From Parachlamydiales bacterium (GTDB lineage: Bacteria > Chlamydiota > Chlamydiia > Chlamydiales > Parachlamydiaceae), in NCBI GenBank assembly GCA_020051235.1, contig JAGVJG010000055.1, positions 1 to 33,377 on the forward strand: a stretch of DNA of 33,377 nucleotides, read 5' to 3'. Below, in pieces: positions 25,834 to 33,377 of this stretch. The stretch's first letter is position 1. Each line of letters begins with the position of its first letter. Under the pieces are notes generated by a model. It had not been told where the DNA came from. It saw only the letters and a program-made list of their open reading frames with translations, and did no database searches. The translations under genes were made by a program, and so were the position numbers.

Positions 25834-26661
25834 TTAGAGGGGTTTGGAGGCGATGACGAGTAGTTTTTGGTGGGTGATGGTGATGGAACCGTCAGGGTTC
25901 GGTGGATTGTTATGGATGAATTCCGATGTTACGTCTTGAACGAATTCAAGTTGTAAAGCGGGGTCAAGGTGGTCAATAAAATTGATCAAAGGTTTTAGCC
26001 ACATAAAAAGACCGAATTTATTTGCGTAGATTGTAGAGTTATCCGTTTGTTCAATGAGCTCAATTCTGAGCGATGCTTCTTCGATAAGGGCTGCATATTC
26101 TTCTACTGTGTAATACACACGTTCGGAAGATAGGGTGGGGAAATAGGGAGCCCATTTATCCGAAGTTGCAACCGTTTCAGCAACTGCGAAAACGTTATTT
26201 GGACCTTTTGCAGGCATTGTAAGCAACATGGTTCCGAATTGCTTTAAGGCTCCTTTCATAGATAGAAGGGCTTTTGATTGATCTTTCACCCAATGAAGCG
26301 TGTTAAAAGAAACAATTTTGTCGAATTGGTTTTCAAAAGGAATTTCAGTTGCTGAACCTTGTATAAAGCTCAGTTTGTCAGAACTGTATTGAGACGCTTT
26401 TTCAACCATCTCGGCAGATATATCCATTCCGACTAATTTTCCGTTCGGGATACTGTCAGCTATGTGAGCGGTGATTTTACCATCACCACTTCCAACATCC
26501 AATACCTGATCAAATTCTTCGAATGAAATATATTTCAGACTATCAATTGCCCAATTCCATTGAAGCGAAGAATTTTTCTGATAATCATCGGCATTTGTGA
26601 TACCTGTTCCTGCACTAAGATAGGCAGTAGAAAGTAACAAAAAGGTGAAGATTTTGTTCAT
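25834..26661 (-). CDS. Class I SAM-dependent methyltransferase with apparent signal peptide, 275 aa
   Basis: Residues 1-24 look like a Sec signal: Lys3, hydrophobic IFTFLLLSTAYLSAG and small residues before a likely cut after TNA. The rest is a Rossmann methyltransferase of the trans-aconitate/ubiE-like group. Motif I is VLDVGSGDGKITAHI at about 53-67, an acidic LVGMDISAEMV loop follows, then GSATEIPF (motif II region) and FDKIVSFNTLHWV (motif IV). The C-terminal half is the lid typical of small-molecule methyltransferases. AAGGAG precedes the ATG. Export would place a SAM-dependent enzyme in the periplasm, where SAM is not expected, unless the substrate and SAM are met elsewhere or the segment is not cleaved. 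It is divergent from hpf. Substrate unknown. Confidence 0.85.
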   Translation of the reverse strand: MNKIFTFLLLSTAYLSAGTGITNADDYQKNSSLQWNWAIDSLKYISFEEFDQVLDVGSGDGKITAHIADSIPNGKLVGMDISAEMVEKASQYSSDKLSFIQGSATEIPFENQFDKIVSFNTLHWVKDQSKALLSMKGALKQFGTMLLTMPAKGPNNVFAVAETVATSDKWAPYFPTLSSERVYYTVEEYAALIEEASLRIELIEQTDNSTIYANKFGLFMWLKPLINFIDHLDPALQLEFVQDVTSEFIHNNPPNPDGSITITHQKLLVIASKPL

Positions 26662-26682
26662 GAAAACTCCTTTGTGGTAAAA

Positions 26683-26699
26683 ATATTAAAACTTAATAT
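26683..26699. other. 7-base inverted repeat upstream of the methyltransferase gene
   Basis: ATATTAA-aac-TTAATAT lies 22 bases before the methyltransferase ATG in the 161-base divergent gap with hpf. The position and perfect symmetry would suit a repressor site, but the stretch is AT-rich and may be chance. Confidence 0.25.
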
Positions 26700-26790
26700 G
26701 CGCAAATAAAAAAAGGTTTTTTTCATTTTCGCTCATGCTTGGAGCCGATTTAATTTATTTTGGTTTAAGGGGTGAAAAATATAGAGAGGC

Positions 26791-26799
26791 TGGTATAAT
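26791..26799 (+). promoter_or_regulatory. Extended -10 promoter for hpf
   Basis: TGGTATAAT: a perfect TATAAT (26794-26799) with the TG of an extended -10 element. No good -35 box is visible at 17 bases, which is usual for extended -10 promoters. It lies 23 bases ahead of the hpf ATG. Confidence 0.6.
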
Positions 26800-26822
26800 G
26801 AGGCTGAAACCAGTGAGGTTTT

Positions 26823-27458
26823 ATGAGCAAAAAGTCCAAAGCAATCGAATTTGCGCAAGATGTATATGACATCCATGTGACCGGACGTAACGTCTTGGTT
26901 ACTGAAGCGATGAAAGACTACGCAATTGAAAAAATAGCGAAAGTTGAGAAGTTTTTTGACCGGATCATCGATGTAATGGTGACCATGGATATACAAAAAC
27001 TCGATCATCGAGTGGATATCGTCTTTAAAGTGAATAACTTAAAGATTAAAAGCCATGCCACCACCAATGACATGTATGCCTCGATCGATCTAGCTGTAAA
27101 CAAGCTCGAACGTCAAGTGTTAAAATATAAAAACCGACTCCAACAGCATCATACTAAAGGGGTTAGTGAAATTGATATGAATGTGAACGTTATCGAAAAT
27201 CATAAAAACGATGACGATTTTGATATCAATGATCAAATTGACGAGGAAAATTCTCGCCAGATTGTAGATGTTTTTAAACCTCATAAGATTGTAGCGAGAG
27301 AAAAAAGGCCTCTCAGACAGCTCACCGTTGATGAAGCGATTATGAAGATGGATCTTTCGCAAGATGTATTCATGATTTTTAGATGCGAAGAGGATCGAAA
27401 AATTAAGGTTATTTATCGTAGGAAAGACGGTAACTTTGGTCTTTTCGAACCTGAATGA
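26823..27458 (+). CDS. hpf: Long-form ribosome hibernation promoting factor
   Basis: 211 residues in two domains, the long-HPF layout. The N-terminal domain (about 15-108) is the RaiA/YfiA fold: IHVTGRNVLVTEAMKDYAIEKIAKVEKFFD and KINNLK-type strands then the helix DLAVNKLERQVLKYKNRLQ. An acidic, Asn-rich linker follows (~115-155). The C-terminal dimerisation domain starts at about IVDVFKPHKIVAREKRPLR and has the typical DEAIMKMDLSQDVFMIFR. Long HPF joins two 70S ribosomes into inactive 100S dimers in resting cells, plausibly relevant to the chlamydial non-replicating form. GAGG precedes the ATG and an extended -10 promoter lies upstream. The stop overlaps the next ORF by 4 bases. Confidence 0.95.
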   Translation: MSKKSKAIEFAQDVYDIHVTGRNVLVTEAMKDYAIEKIAKVEKFFDRIIDVMVTMDIQKLDHRVDIVFKVNNLKIKSHATTNDMYASIDLAVNKLERQVLKYKNRLQQHHTKGVSEIDMNVNVIENHKNDDDFDINDQIDEENSRQIVDVFKPHKIVAREKRPLRQLTVDEAIMKMDLSQDVFMIFRCEEDRKIKVIYRRKDGNFGLFEPE

Positions 27459-27844
27459 AATATCGCTGTTTAATTCGTAAAAAAGAGGTGCCTGCAACGC
27501 CCGAAGAAAAGGTGCGGCAGGCCCTTTTAGCTTTAATGATCGATAAATTAGGCTATCCTGCCAGCGGATTTATCGTTGAAAGGTGCTTAAGTTCATTTGG
27601 CGGCCCTCAAAGACGTCTAGATATTCTTTTCTATGAAAAAGGAATTCCCTTAGTTTTAATCGAATGTAAAAGAGAAAAGATTAACCAAGAGGCAAAACTT
27701 CAAGCGCTTGGATATAATCATTTTGTACAAGCAAAAACGGTAATTATAGCTGCGTGGGGAGAGGTAGAAAGACTCGTAATAAACGACAACGAACTTAGTT
27801 GGGTGTCTGATTTTCCACAATATACACCTTCCCATCCTCAATAA
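27455..27844 (+). CDS. Stand-alone type I restriction R-subunit N-terminal (PD-(D/E)XK) domain protein
   Basis: 129 residues matching the HsdR N-terminal nuclease domain group (HSDR_N_2). The catalytic core is visible: Asp56 in RRLDILFY, Glu70-x-Lys72 in LVLIECKRE, and a QxxxY motif (Gln83, Tyr87) in QALGYNHF as in RecB-type nucleases. An N-terminal helix (TPEEKVRQALLALMIDKLGYP) precedes. No helicase or HsdM/HsdS partner is in this window, so it is not a restriction system here; stand-alone copies are common and their role is unknown. Start overlaps hpf by 4 bases (ATGA), so it is translated from the hpf message. Its last 50 bases overlap the convergent Rieske gene. Confidence 0.85.
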   Translation: MKYRCLIRKKEVPATPEEKVRQALLALMIDKLGYPASGFIVERCLSSFGGPQRRLDILFYEKGIPLVLIECKREKINQEAKLQALGYNHFVQAKTVIIAAWGEVERLVINDNELSWVSDFPQYTPSHPQ

Positions 27845-28112
27845 GTGTTTTATAAGTAGATAAATCATCTCCAGGCATAGTTAGAGATGTTCCTGTTTCT
27901 AAATCAAATTGCCAGCCATGCCAGGGGCAAGTAATGCAGGAGCCTTCAACTTCTCCTTCACCCATAGGACCTCCCATATGGGGACAAATGGCCGAAAGCG
28001 CGTATATTTTGTCCATTTTTCGAACTAAAACTATCTCGGAGCCATTAGATAATTTAGCCGTAAATGGCTTATTCTCTTCAATTCGACTTAATTCGGTAAT
28101 AAATTCCTTCAT
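27795..28112 (-). CDS. Rieske-type [2Fe-2S] ferredoxin
   Basis: 105 residues, the size of a small soluble Rieske ferredoxin (NirD/BphF-like). The cluster ligands are visible: Cys43 and His45 in ICPHMGGPM, and Cys62 and His65 in TCPWHGWQFD. The rest fits the Rieske beta fold, including the closing IEDGKVYIV strand. It transfers electrons to a partner oxygenase or reductase; none is encoded nearby, so the partner is unknown. The 3' end overlaps the convergent nuclease-domain gene by 50 bases. Confidence 0.93.
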   Translation of the reverse strand: MKEFITELSRIEENKPFTAKLSNGSEIVLVRKMDKIYALSAICPHMGGPMGEGEVEGSCITCPWHGWQFDLETGTSLTMPGDDLSTYKTLIEDGKVYIVENQTPN

Positions 28113-28120
28113 TCTTCAAT

Positions 28121-28149
28121 TTGCTCATTTATAAAATTAATTCTAATAT
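28121..28149 (+). promoter_or_regulatory. Candidate promoter immediately before the 149-aa gene
   Basis: TTGCTC (28121-28126), 17-base spacer, TAATAT (28144-28149). The -10 matches 4-5 of 6 positions, the -35 only 3. The ATG at 28158 lies 8 bases after the -10 box and no ribosome site is visible, so the transcript would be almost leaderless. The 45-base gap is shared with the divergent Rieske gene. Confidence 0.4.
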
Positions 28150-28157
28150 AGAAATAT

Positions 28158-28607
28158 ATGAAAGAGCAAGATCCCATTAAGCTTTTATTAGATCAGCTAT
28201 CTAGTGTTTTGGATAAAATGCATGAAAATGCGGGTAAACCCATGTCGCCTCTTACTCCCCAAGAAGAGAAAAGACTTGAGGTGTTAGAAGAAGCGGTTAA
28301 GCGTTTCAAAGAGGCAACTGACAGGGGACTTGAACTTGAAAATTTTGATCTGGATGAGACCAAAAGAAAAGTAATGAACGAGCGAGATAAATTTCCTCGC
28401 GAGCAGCGGACTCAAATCGAAACTACGCTTAAAATGGGGCAAGATTTGATCGCTTTAAAAATAGGCCATGATAAAGCGATTAAAAAGTTAAAAAATCAGA
28501 ATAAAAAAACGCCACAAGAAGCGGAAAAACCCACAAAAGAAAAGATTGTAAAACGAAAAGGAAAATTCAAAAACGTGGGTGGCGATAAAAAATGGAATCG
28601 AATCTAA
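28158..28607 (+). CDS. Small charged helical protein, 149 aa, unknown
   Basis: No family recognised. The protein is helical and charged, with a probable coiled coil across residues ~35-105 (PLTPQEEKRLEVLEEAVKRF and the following Lys/Glu-rich stretch) and a basic, Lys-rich tail from about 110 to the end. No membrane segment or signal. It overlaps the first DUF115 gene by 16 bases and shares its strand, so the three genes from 28158 to 32913 are one operon; it may act with the DUF115 proteins. No clear ribosome site precedes the ATG. Confidence 0.7.
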   Translation: MKEQDPIKLLLDQLSSVLDKMHENAGKPMSPLTPQEEKRLEVLEEAVKRFKEATDRGLELENFDLDETKRKVMNERDKFPREQRTQIETTLKMGQDLIALKIGHDKAIKKLKNQNKKTPQEAEKPTKEKIVKRKGKFKNVGGDKKWNRI

Positions 28608-31165
28608 CCTTTCAATGGAAAAATACCGGTCCAAAAAACGAGCCTAACCTCGTTGATTCAAAGGGCCACTTCCTATTTTCCGATCAAGATATTGATAAAG
28701 AATACGAAACTTGGGTTTCAAGTTTTAATCTAGCCCCTAATAACATCATTTATGTTTATGGCAGCGGGGGAGGCTATCCGTACAAAGCTTTGAAGTCATG
28801 GCTTCAGAAGGATAAAACCCGGCGTCTATTTCTTTTGGAACCCAATCACGATTTATTTATAAAATTAAAAGAATCTTCATTTTGGAAAGAGATAGAAAAA
28901 CATAATCAAGTAGAAGCTTACGAGTTAAAGAATGACGATGAGGAAAAGATTTTAGTTAAACTTTCTAAATTATCCCCATTCTTAACCACACAAGTATTAA
29001 AAGCCCCATATATTTCTGAAAGGGATCCCGGTTTCAATTTCTTTAAAATATTCTATGAATATATGCGTTTTGGTTTTCAGACGCATATCGGAGAAATGTT
29101 AAATGGAGGACTGGAGCACTTTAAAAATTTCTATTTGAATCTCTTCAAAATTCCCGGGAGTGGGCTGTTAAGCCGTTTTTTTAACCATTTCAAAGATATA
29201 CCCGTGATTGTTATGGGAGCGGGTCCTTCGCTTTCAATAAATGGAAGTGAACTTCGTAAACTAAAACAGCGTGCGCTCATTATTGCGGGGGGGACTGCGA
29301 TTAATGCCGCAGGCGCAATTGATATTGAGCCCCATTTGTTAATGGGGATTGATCCTTTTGCATCCGCTAGCTACAGAACGCTTTCTATTACAAGTTTTAA
29401 TGCCCCTTATATTTTTACAGGTAGAAGCAATCGATTTGCATTGGGAGAGATTTCAAACCCTCTTATATTTATGGAGTCAGGCTCCACTTATGTATTTGAA
29501 AAATGGATTTTTAAAGAGCTTGACCTCTTAGCCGATAAAATGGACATGGGAACCAATGTCATTAACGTTTCTTTAAGTCTGGGCGAGAAATTAGGTGCCA
29601 AGCTTTTGATTTTGGTGGGTGTTGACTTAGCCTATTCGCAAAATAAAAACTACGCCCCTAATATTAAGAAACATGCGACCTCGTTAGATTTTTTTAATAC
29701 AAAAAACGAATACGAAGAAATCCTTGTCGCAAACGATATATTCGGCAAACCTGTGCAAACGCTGAAGAAATGGGTGCAAGAATCCATATGGTATACGAAT
29801 TATCGTTTAAATCATTCAAACGTTGAGATTATTAATTCAACGGAAGGGGGAATTGGGTTTTCACAAATTCCTAATATGCCTCTGAAGCAAGTCGAAGAAG
29901 TCTACTTAAAGAATAAATACGATATTGAAGGCCTCATCCATGCTTTAAGAGTGGGGAATATTGCTCGGGTTTCATCGAAAAATATTTTTGAACAATTGAA
30001 TAAATTACGAACGAGTCTTAGTAAAATTCACACTCAATTAATTCAGCTTGTGTACCAAGATCCTGATGCTAAAACCTCCTACACCTTTTCTTTGGATAGA
30101 TTCAAAGGAGAATTTGCATACGATCATTTTCTAAGCGAATTTGATGACATTTATCAACAATATTATGAAAGCAATGTTCTAAAAGACGGCACTGTTAATG
30201 CGGCAATTAATAGTTTAGCCGCAAAAGTTCCCTTTATCTTGAAAGTGGCTAAAGATCAACTGTCTCTATTAGGCGAAGTTCTTGAAATTAAAAAAAGTGA
30301 AGTGTCGGACGCAATTGACAATTTAAAAAATGAAAATGTTCATCATAAGTTTGAAGGCGGATATAGCCTTTATTATGTAGATGAAATTTTAGTCTCAAAG
30401 ACCGATTGGCCTGAAACCAAAAAGGCGACTTATTTTTATAGAACCGGTCAAATAGCTGCGGAAAAAACTTTTAGCGAGGGGCTGCCTGAAGGTCAACACT
30501 TAGAATATTATGGGAATGGGAATCTCCGTTCAGTATTAAGCTATAAAGAAGGTTTACTTGACGGCGAAGTAAAACTCTATTTTCCAAGCGGTCATTTAAA
30601 AAGATCGATATATTTTAAGAGTGGAAAACGAAATGGAAAAGATCTCATTTATAATGACAAAGGTGTTCTAGTTAACGAATCGGCTTATATGAATGATGTG
30701 CCAGTGGGAGTCGCGATTAAAAGAAATGCGCTTGGCGAAAAAAAACTAGAACTCATTTACAGCACGGAAGGGCAGTTAATTTCGGGTGAAGTGTGGAATA
30801 AAAAGGGGAAAAAATCCCAATTTATAAATAGGCCCAATACCGATTATATTAGTTCATTGTCTGATCAAAGTGTGAAATTTGGGGAAGGGCTTGAGGTGAT
30901 TTATGAAAAATTGCTTGAAGAAGTGAGCGACCTTCCTCCTGAGTTAGAAAATTTGAAAGAAGAGTTTATTCGATTGAAGAAACTAGGAGAATCGATGAGG
31001 ACTCAAAGTGGAATCGATCCTAATACTCATGAAGAGCCTCTTTGGAAAACCGAAGGGTTGAAAAGAGAGTTGATGAAGCAGGTTTACGCTTACGGACAAT
31101 TTTTTAACGGACTATTCAAAACCTTCCATGAAAACTTGGATGTGATCAAAAAGAAAAAAGAATGA
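28592..31165 (+). CDS. DUF115 (Maf/MptE-like) protein with C-terminal MORN-type repeats, 857 aa
   Basis: Residues about 1-190 are an N-terminal alpha/beta region with VYGSGGGYPYKAL. The DUF115 core begins near 204: VIVMGAGPSLSINGSEL (glycine-rich loop GAGPSL at 209-214), then IIAGGTAINAAG, LILVGVDLAYSQ and NSTEGG. This family includes Campylobacter/Helicobacter Maf glycosyltransferases that put nonulosonic acids on flagellin, and archaeal MptE pyrophosphokinase. Four exact 24-residue MORN_2-type units follow at about 617-712 ([FY][YF]xxG...G...G), then a helical tail. Fusion of DUF115 with MORN-type repeats is unusual. No flagellin is present in this window, so the target is unknown. GGTGG precedes the ATG; stop overlaps the next gene by 4 bases. 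Confidence 0.82.
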   Translation: MESNLTFQWKNTGPKNEPNLVDSKGHFLFSDQDIDKEYETWVSSFNLAPNNIIYVYGSGGGYPYKALKSWLQKDKTRRLFLLEPNHDLFIKLKESSFWKEIEKHNQVEAYELKNDDEEKILVKLSKLSPFLTTQVLKAPYISERDPGFNFFKIFYEYMRFGFQTHIGEMLNGGLEHFKNFYLNLFKIPGSGLLSRFFNHFKDIPVIVMGAGPSLSINGSELRKLKQRALIIAGGTAINAAGAIDIEPHLLMGIDPFASASYRTLSITSFNAPYIFTGRSNRFALGEISNPLIFMESGSTYVFEKWIFKELDLLADKMDMGTNVINVSLSLGEKLGAKLLILVGVDLAYSQNKNYAPNIKKHATSLDFFNTKNEYEEILVANDIFGKPVQTLKKWVQESIWYTNYRLNHSNVEIINSTEGGIGFSQIPNMPLKQVEEVYLKNKYDIEGLIHALRVGNIARVSSKNIFEQLNKLRTSLSKIHTQLIQLVYQDPDAKTSYTFSLDRFKGEFAYDHFLSEFDDIYQQYYESNVLKDGTVNAAINSLAAKVPFILKVAKDQLSLLGEVLEIKKSEVSDAIDNLKNENVHHKFEGGYSLYYVDEILVSKTDWPETKKATYFYRTGQIAAEKTFSEGLPEGQHLEYYGNGNLRSVLSYKEGLLDGEVKLYFPSGHLKRSIYFKSGKRNGKDLIYNDKGVLVNESAYMNDVPVGVAIKRNALGEKKLELIYSTEGQLISGEVWNKKGKKSQFINRPNTDYISSLSDQSVKFGEGLEVIYEKLLEEVSDLPPELENLKEEFIRLKKLGESMRTQSGIDPNTHEEPLWKTEGLKRELMKQVYAYGQFFNGLFKTFHENLDVIKKKKE

Positions 31166-32913
31166 GTTTTCAAAAGAATCTTGATCATTGGTCGTTATAT
31201 GCCCCCAAAGAAGCTGTTCTTTTGCCCTACGTGGATGAAAAAGGCTTAAAACTCATTGAAGGCAAGCTTAAAGGAGAAAAGGGGTTTTACGAACCCTTTA
31301 AGAAGTTAGACGAACCGCAAGTTCCGGTAATTCTTATCTATGGTGTGGGTTTGGGGGAAAGCTATTCTTTACTTGCAGATTGGCTGAAAAAAGATGCGAA
31401 TCACAAGATCATTTATTTCGAAGAAGATCCAAGAGTGATCAAACACCTTTTAAAATCAAAGCTGGGTTCAAGTTTAATTCAAGACCCTCAAGTAGAACTC
31501 CACTATATTTCTTCTTTTGACGATAAAGAAGGCGCTTTTGAAAATACCTACTGGTCAATGGTAGGGAAGAAATTTATGGTGGTCGCTCATCCTTCTTATC
31601 TTGAATGGTATCCTAGTCGTTTTGAAGAGTTTCAAAACAAAATCTTTCACGAATCCGCTATTAAAAATTCCTTAGTGGAGGAGTATTTACAGTTAAGTGT
31701 GCCCTTCTTTCGTAATTTCTATGCAAATTTAAATGAACTTCCAAAGGCGATTAGAGGAGATAAATTTTTTGATCAGTTTAAAGGAATACCTGCCATCATT
31801 ACGGGTGCAGGCCCTTCTCTTGAAAAACAGATTCCCCGTTTAAAAGACCTAAAAAGCGAGGCCATCTTATTTAGCGGAGGCTCCTCCCTCAATGCGCTTT
31901 TACATAAAGAGGTAAAACCTGATTTTGCAGCCGCTATCGATCCTAATTCACTGCAAATTGAACGATTAAAAGATTCTCAACGTGAGGCAATACCCTTTAT
32001 CTATCGAACGCGACTTCATTTTGAAGCGGCAAAATTAATCAAAGGAAAACGTATCTATGTACCCGGAGCCGGAGGCTACGATCTACCCAACTTTTTTGAA
32101 GAGAAGTTTGGGATAGAGGCTCCTTTTATCGATGAAGGGTTCAATGTCGTCAATTTCTTGATTCAAGTCGCAACGTTGATGGGCTGTAATCCTATAATAT
32201 TAGTCGGAGTTGATCTCGCATTCACCAATCAAAAGACTTATGCCTCAGGAGTTGTTTCATCAAAAGAAAAAGAAGATTTTCAAGCTGAGGATTTTGCCCA
32301 TATCATTCGAGAGGATTATCAAGGTAATAAAGTAGCAACCCAATGGAAATGGCTTGCTGAAGCCGAGTGGATTGCAAGGTTTCAAAAGGAACACCCCGAC
32401 ACAACCCTCATAAATGCGACCGAAGGGGGTTTAAAAATCGAGGGGATCGAACATTTATCTTTTAATGAAGTCAAGGAAAAGTATTTTAAGCAACATCCAG
32501 AGCTTAAAAAAACGATTGAAAAACATCTAAATCAATCTCCATCCTTCTCACAAAAGAAAATCGATGAAGCACGTGAAGAGCTAAAAACAAGCTTAAATAA
32601 ATCGATCGAATATTTAAAAATCCTGCTCGAGGATGGAGTCAAACGTTCGAAGCGTTTTACTAATGCTGCACCTCAAATTAGCTTAATTGAGCAGGAGCTG
32701 CTTGATGAACCTGCCTATAGTTATATCTTAGATCTATTTAATAGTGTCTATGCCCGCATGCAATCAAAAGATCATCTCGATCTAAAACTTAGAAAAGTAA
32801 AAGGCGCAACACTCGAGAAGGAAAAACTTAAACTTCAAAATAAGCGGGTGCAATTTTTGATTAATGTGTCCGAGGTTAATCTTAAATTACTCGATTGGGC
32901 GAAAGGGATATAG
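31162..32913 (+). CDS. DUF115 (Maf/MptE-like) protein, 583 aa
   Basis: A paralogue of the preceding gene without repeats. The N-terminus (~50-130) has VILIYGVGLGESYSLLADWL and IIYFEEDPRVIKHLL. The core has AIITGAGPSLEKQIPRLKDL near residue 209, ILFSGGSSLNAL, AAAIDPNSL, NPIILVGVDLAFTNQ and INATEGGLKIEGI, each with a counterpart in the 857-residue protein. The C-terminal ~150 residues are helical and charged. The start overlaps the upstream stop by 4 bases, so the two are coupled and perhaps form a heteromeric or sequential glycosyltransferase pair. Substrate unknown. This is the last gene of the plus-strand operon; the convergent partial gene ends 29 bases beyond. Confidence 0.85.
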   Translation: MSFQKNLDHWSLYAPKEAVLLPYVDEKGLKLIEGKLKGEKGFYEPFKKLDEPQVPVILIYGVGLGESYSLLADWLKKDANHKIIYFEEDPRVIKHLLKSKLGSSLIQDPQVELHYISSFDDKEGAFENTYWSMVGKKFMVVAHPSYLEWYPSRFEEFQNKIFHESAIKNSLVEEYLQLSVPFFRNFYANLNELPKAIRGDKFFDQFKGIPAIITGAGPSLEKQIPRLKDLKSEAILFSGGSSLNALLHKEVKPDFAAAIDPNSLQIERLKDSQREAIPFIYRTRLHFEAAKLIKGKRIYVPGAGGYDLPNFFEEKFGIEAPFIDEGFNVVNFLIQVATLMGCNPIILVGVDLAFTNQKTYASGVVSSKEKEDFQAEDFAHIIREDYQGNKVATQWKWLAEAEWIARFQKEHPDTTLINATEGGLKIEGIEHLSFNEVKEKYFKQHPELKKTIEKHLNQSPSFSQKKIDEAREELKTSLNKSIEYLKILLEDGVKRSKRFTNAAPQISLIEQELLDEPAYSYILDLFNSVYARMQSKDHLDLKLRKVKGATLEKEKLKLQNKRVQFLINVSEVNLKLLDWAKGI

Positions 32914-32942
32914 TCCGCAAATATTGTGTGCCCGTTAATAAA

Positions 32943-33377
32943 TCAAATCAATCGGTCAATATTATCTTCAGTTTCCCTGATAATTCTATCAAGTTTGTTT
33001 CTTGCAATTTTGCTGTTAAAATCTGCTTTAAGATTATTTAGAATCTCAAAGATTTTATACTGTTGCTCAATTTGAAGTGCGATGACTTTCTTAAGTTTCT
33101 TTTCTGAAATTTGAGCGTTAGGAGCAGCCTCTTCCAAAAGTATATGGTGTGCTTCTTGCCAATCGCTGCAACCAAAAATAGATAAGAAGCCCTGCCAAAT
33201 TCTATAAATTACATAGCAAAGTTTATTCATCTCTGCACCATGATAGTTGGAGATGATTTGTCGTACTTCCTTGTTTTGAAGATATTTTTCAAAGTAAGCC
33301 GACTTAAATTCCGATAACGAGGGTTTTGGAGGCTCGATCGGCTCAATAATAAAAGTAGGTTCTTCCTTTATTTCTTC
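32943..33377 (-). CDS. Partial unknown protein, C-terminal 144 residues (5' end off the right edge)
   Basis: The frame ending at 32943 stays open to the window edge, 49 codons past the internal Met at 33230. The upstream part looks coding: acidic/Pro-rich (EPPKPSLSEFKSAYFEKYL) then LQNKEVRQIISNYHG leading straight into MNKLCYVIYRIWQGFLSIFG. So the Met is internal and the gene begins outside. The C-terminal half has a short hydrophobic stretch near the Met and two charged helices (SEKKLKKVIALQIEQQYKIF; then ending NKLDRIIRETEDNIDRLI). No family recognised. It converges on the DUF115 operon with 29 bases between stops. Confidence 0.7.
   Translation of the reverse strand, partial: EEIKEEPTFIIEPIEPPKPSLSEFKSAYFEKYLQNKEVRQIISNYHGAEMNKLCYVIYRIWQGFLSIFGCSDWQEAHHILLEEAAPNAQISEKKLKKVIALQIEQQYKIFEILNNLKADFNSKIARNKLDRIIRETEDNIDRLI

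Noticed and set aside
27455-27844. Part of a type I restriction-modification system
   Set aside because: Only the HsdR N-terminal nuclease domain is present; no helicase part, HsdM or HsdS in the window.
1-33377. CRISPR array, toxin-antitoxin pair or intact prophage
   Set aside because: No regular short repeats with unique spacers, no recognisable toxin-antitoxin pair, and no phage structural or integrase genes were seen.

Overview
The window looks like a chromosome segment of a member of the Chlamydiota, most likely an environmental (Parachlamydia-like) lineage rather than Chlamydia itself. Three things suggest this. The gene order clpX-clpP-tig, then SNF2 helicase-mreB-GTP-type PEP carboxykinase, is the order I know from Chlamydia trachomatis. 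The left end carries a type III secretion (T3SS) translocator with its TPR chaperone. Many large proteins have no recognisable bacterial counterpart. The DNA is AT-rich and genes are tightly packed, with many 4-base ATGA start/stop overlaps. Taxonomy is inferred from gene order and protein features only; no search was run.

Left region (1-7673, minus strand): a T3SS translocon/effector operon. It reads an 822-residue acidic protein with a heptad-like repeat, then 429- and 393-residue alanine/glutamine-rich proteins that look like distant relatives, an LcrH/SycD-type TPR chaperone, and a CopB-like hydrophobic translocator that runs off the left edge. A 129-base gap inside this run has a plausible promoter and two small leader hairpins.

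Core region (7775-20260): on the minus strand, tig, clpP, clpX and a GNAT-like protein, with ATGA overlaps in the last three, preceded by two identical tRNA-Gly(GCC) genes. Divergent on the plus strand are a SWIM/SNF2 helicase behind a good promoter, mreB, pckG, a membrane-anchored LysM protein and a SRPBCC protein. These link cell shape and peptidoglycan (MreB, LysM) with gluconeogenic carbon flow (PckG).

Middle region (20257-25830): on the minus strand, recO-like, tRNA-Leu(GAG), an RMND1/DUF155 membrane protein, yidD, and an unknown 1102-residue protein with eight 30-residue helical repeats. A plus-strand tRNA-Arg(TCG) is followed by the only gene-free stretch longer than 300 bases. It holds a palindromic element of about 168 bases bounded by a 10-base duplication of the tRNA 3' end, then an array of three perfect hairpins.

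Right region (25834-33377): a methyltransferase with an apparent signal peptide, long-form ribosome hibernation factor hpf overlapping an orphan restriction-type nuclease domain, a convergent Rieske ferredoxin, and a three-gene operon of a small coiled-coil protein and two DUF115 (Maf/MptE-like) proteins, one with MORN-type repeats. A partial gene leaves the right edge.

The most unusual items are the tRNA-Arg palindromic element, the 1102-residue repeat protein, the uncharacterised T3SS cargo genes, and the DUF115/MORN operon.
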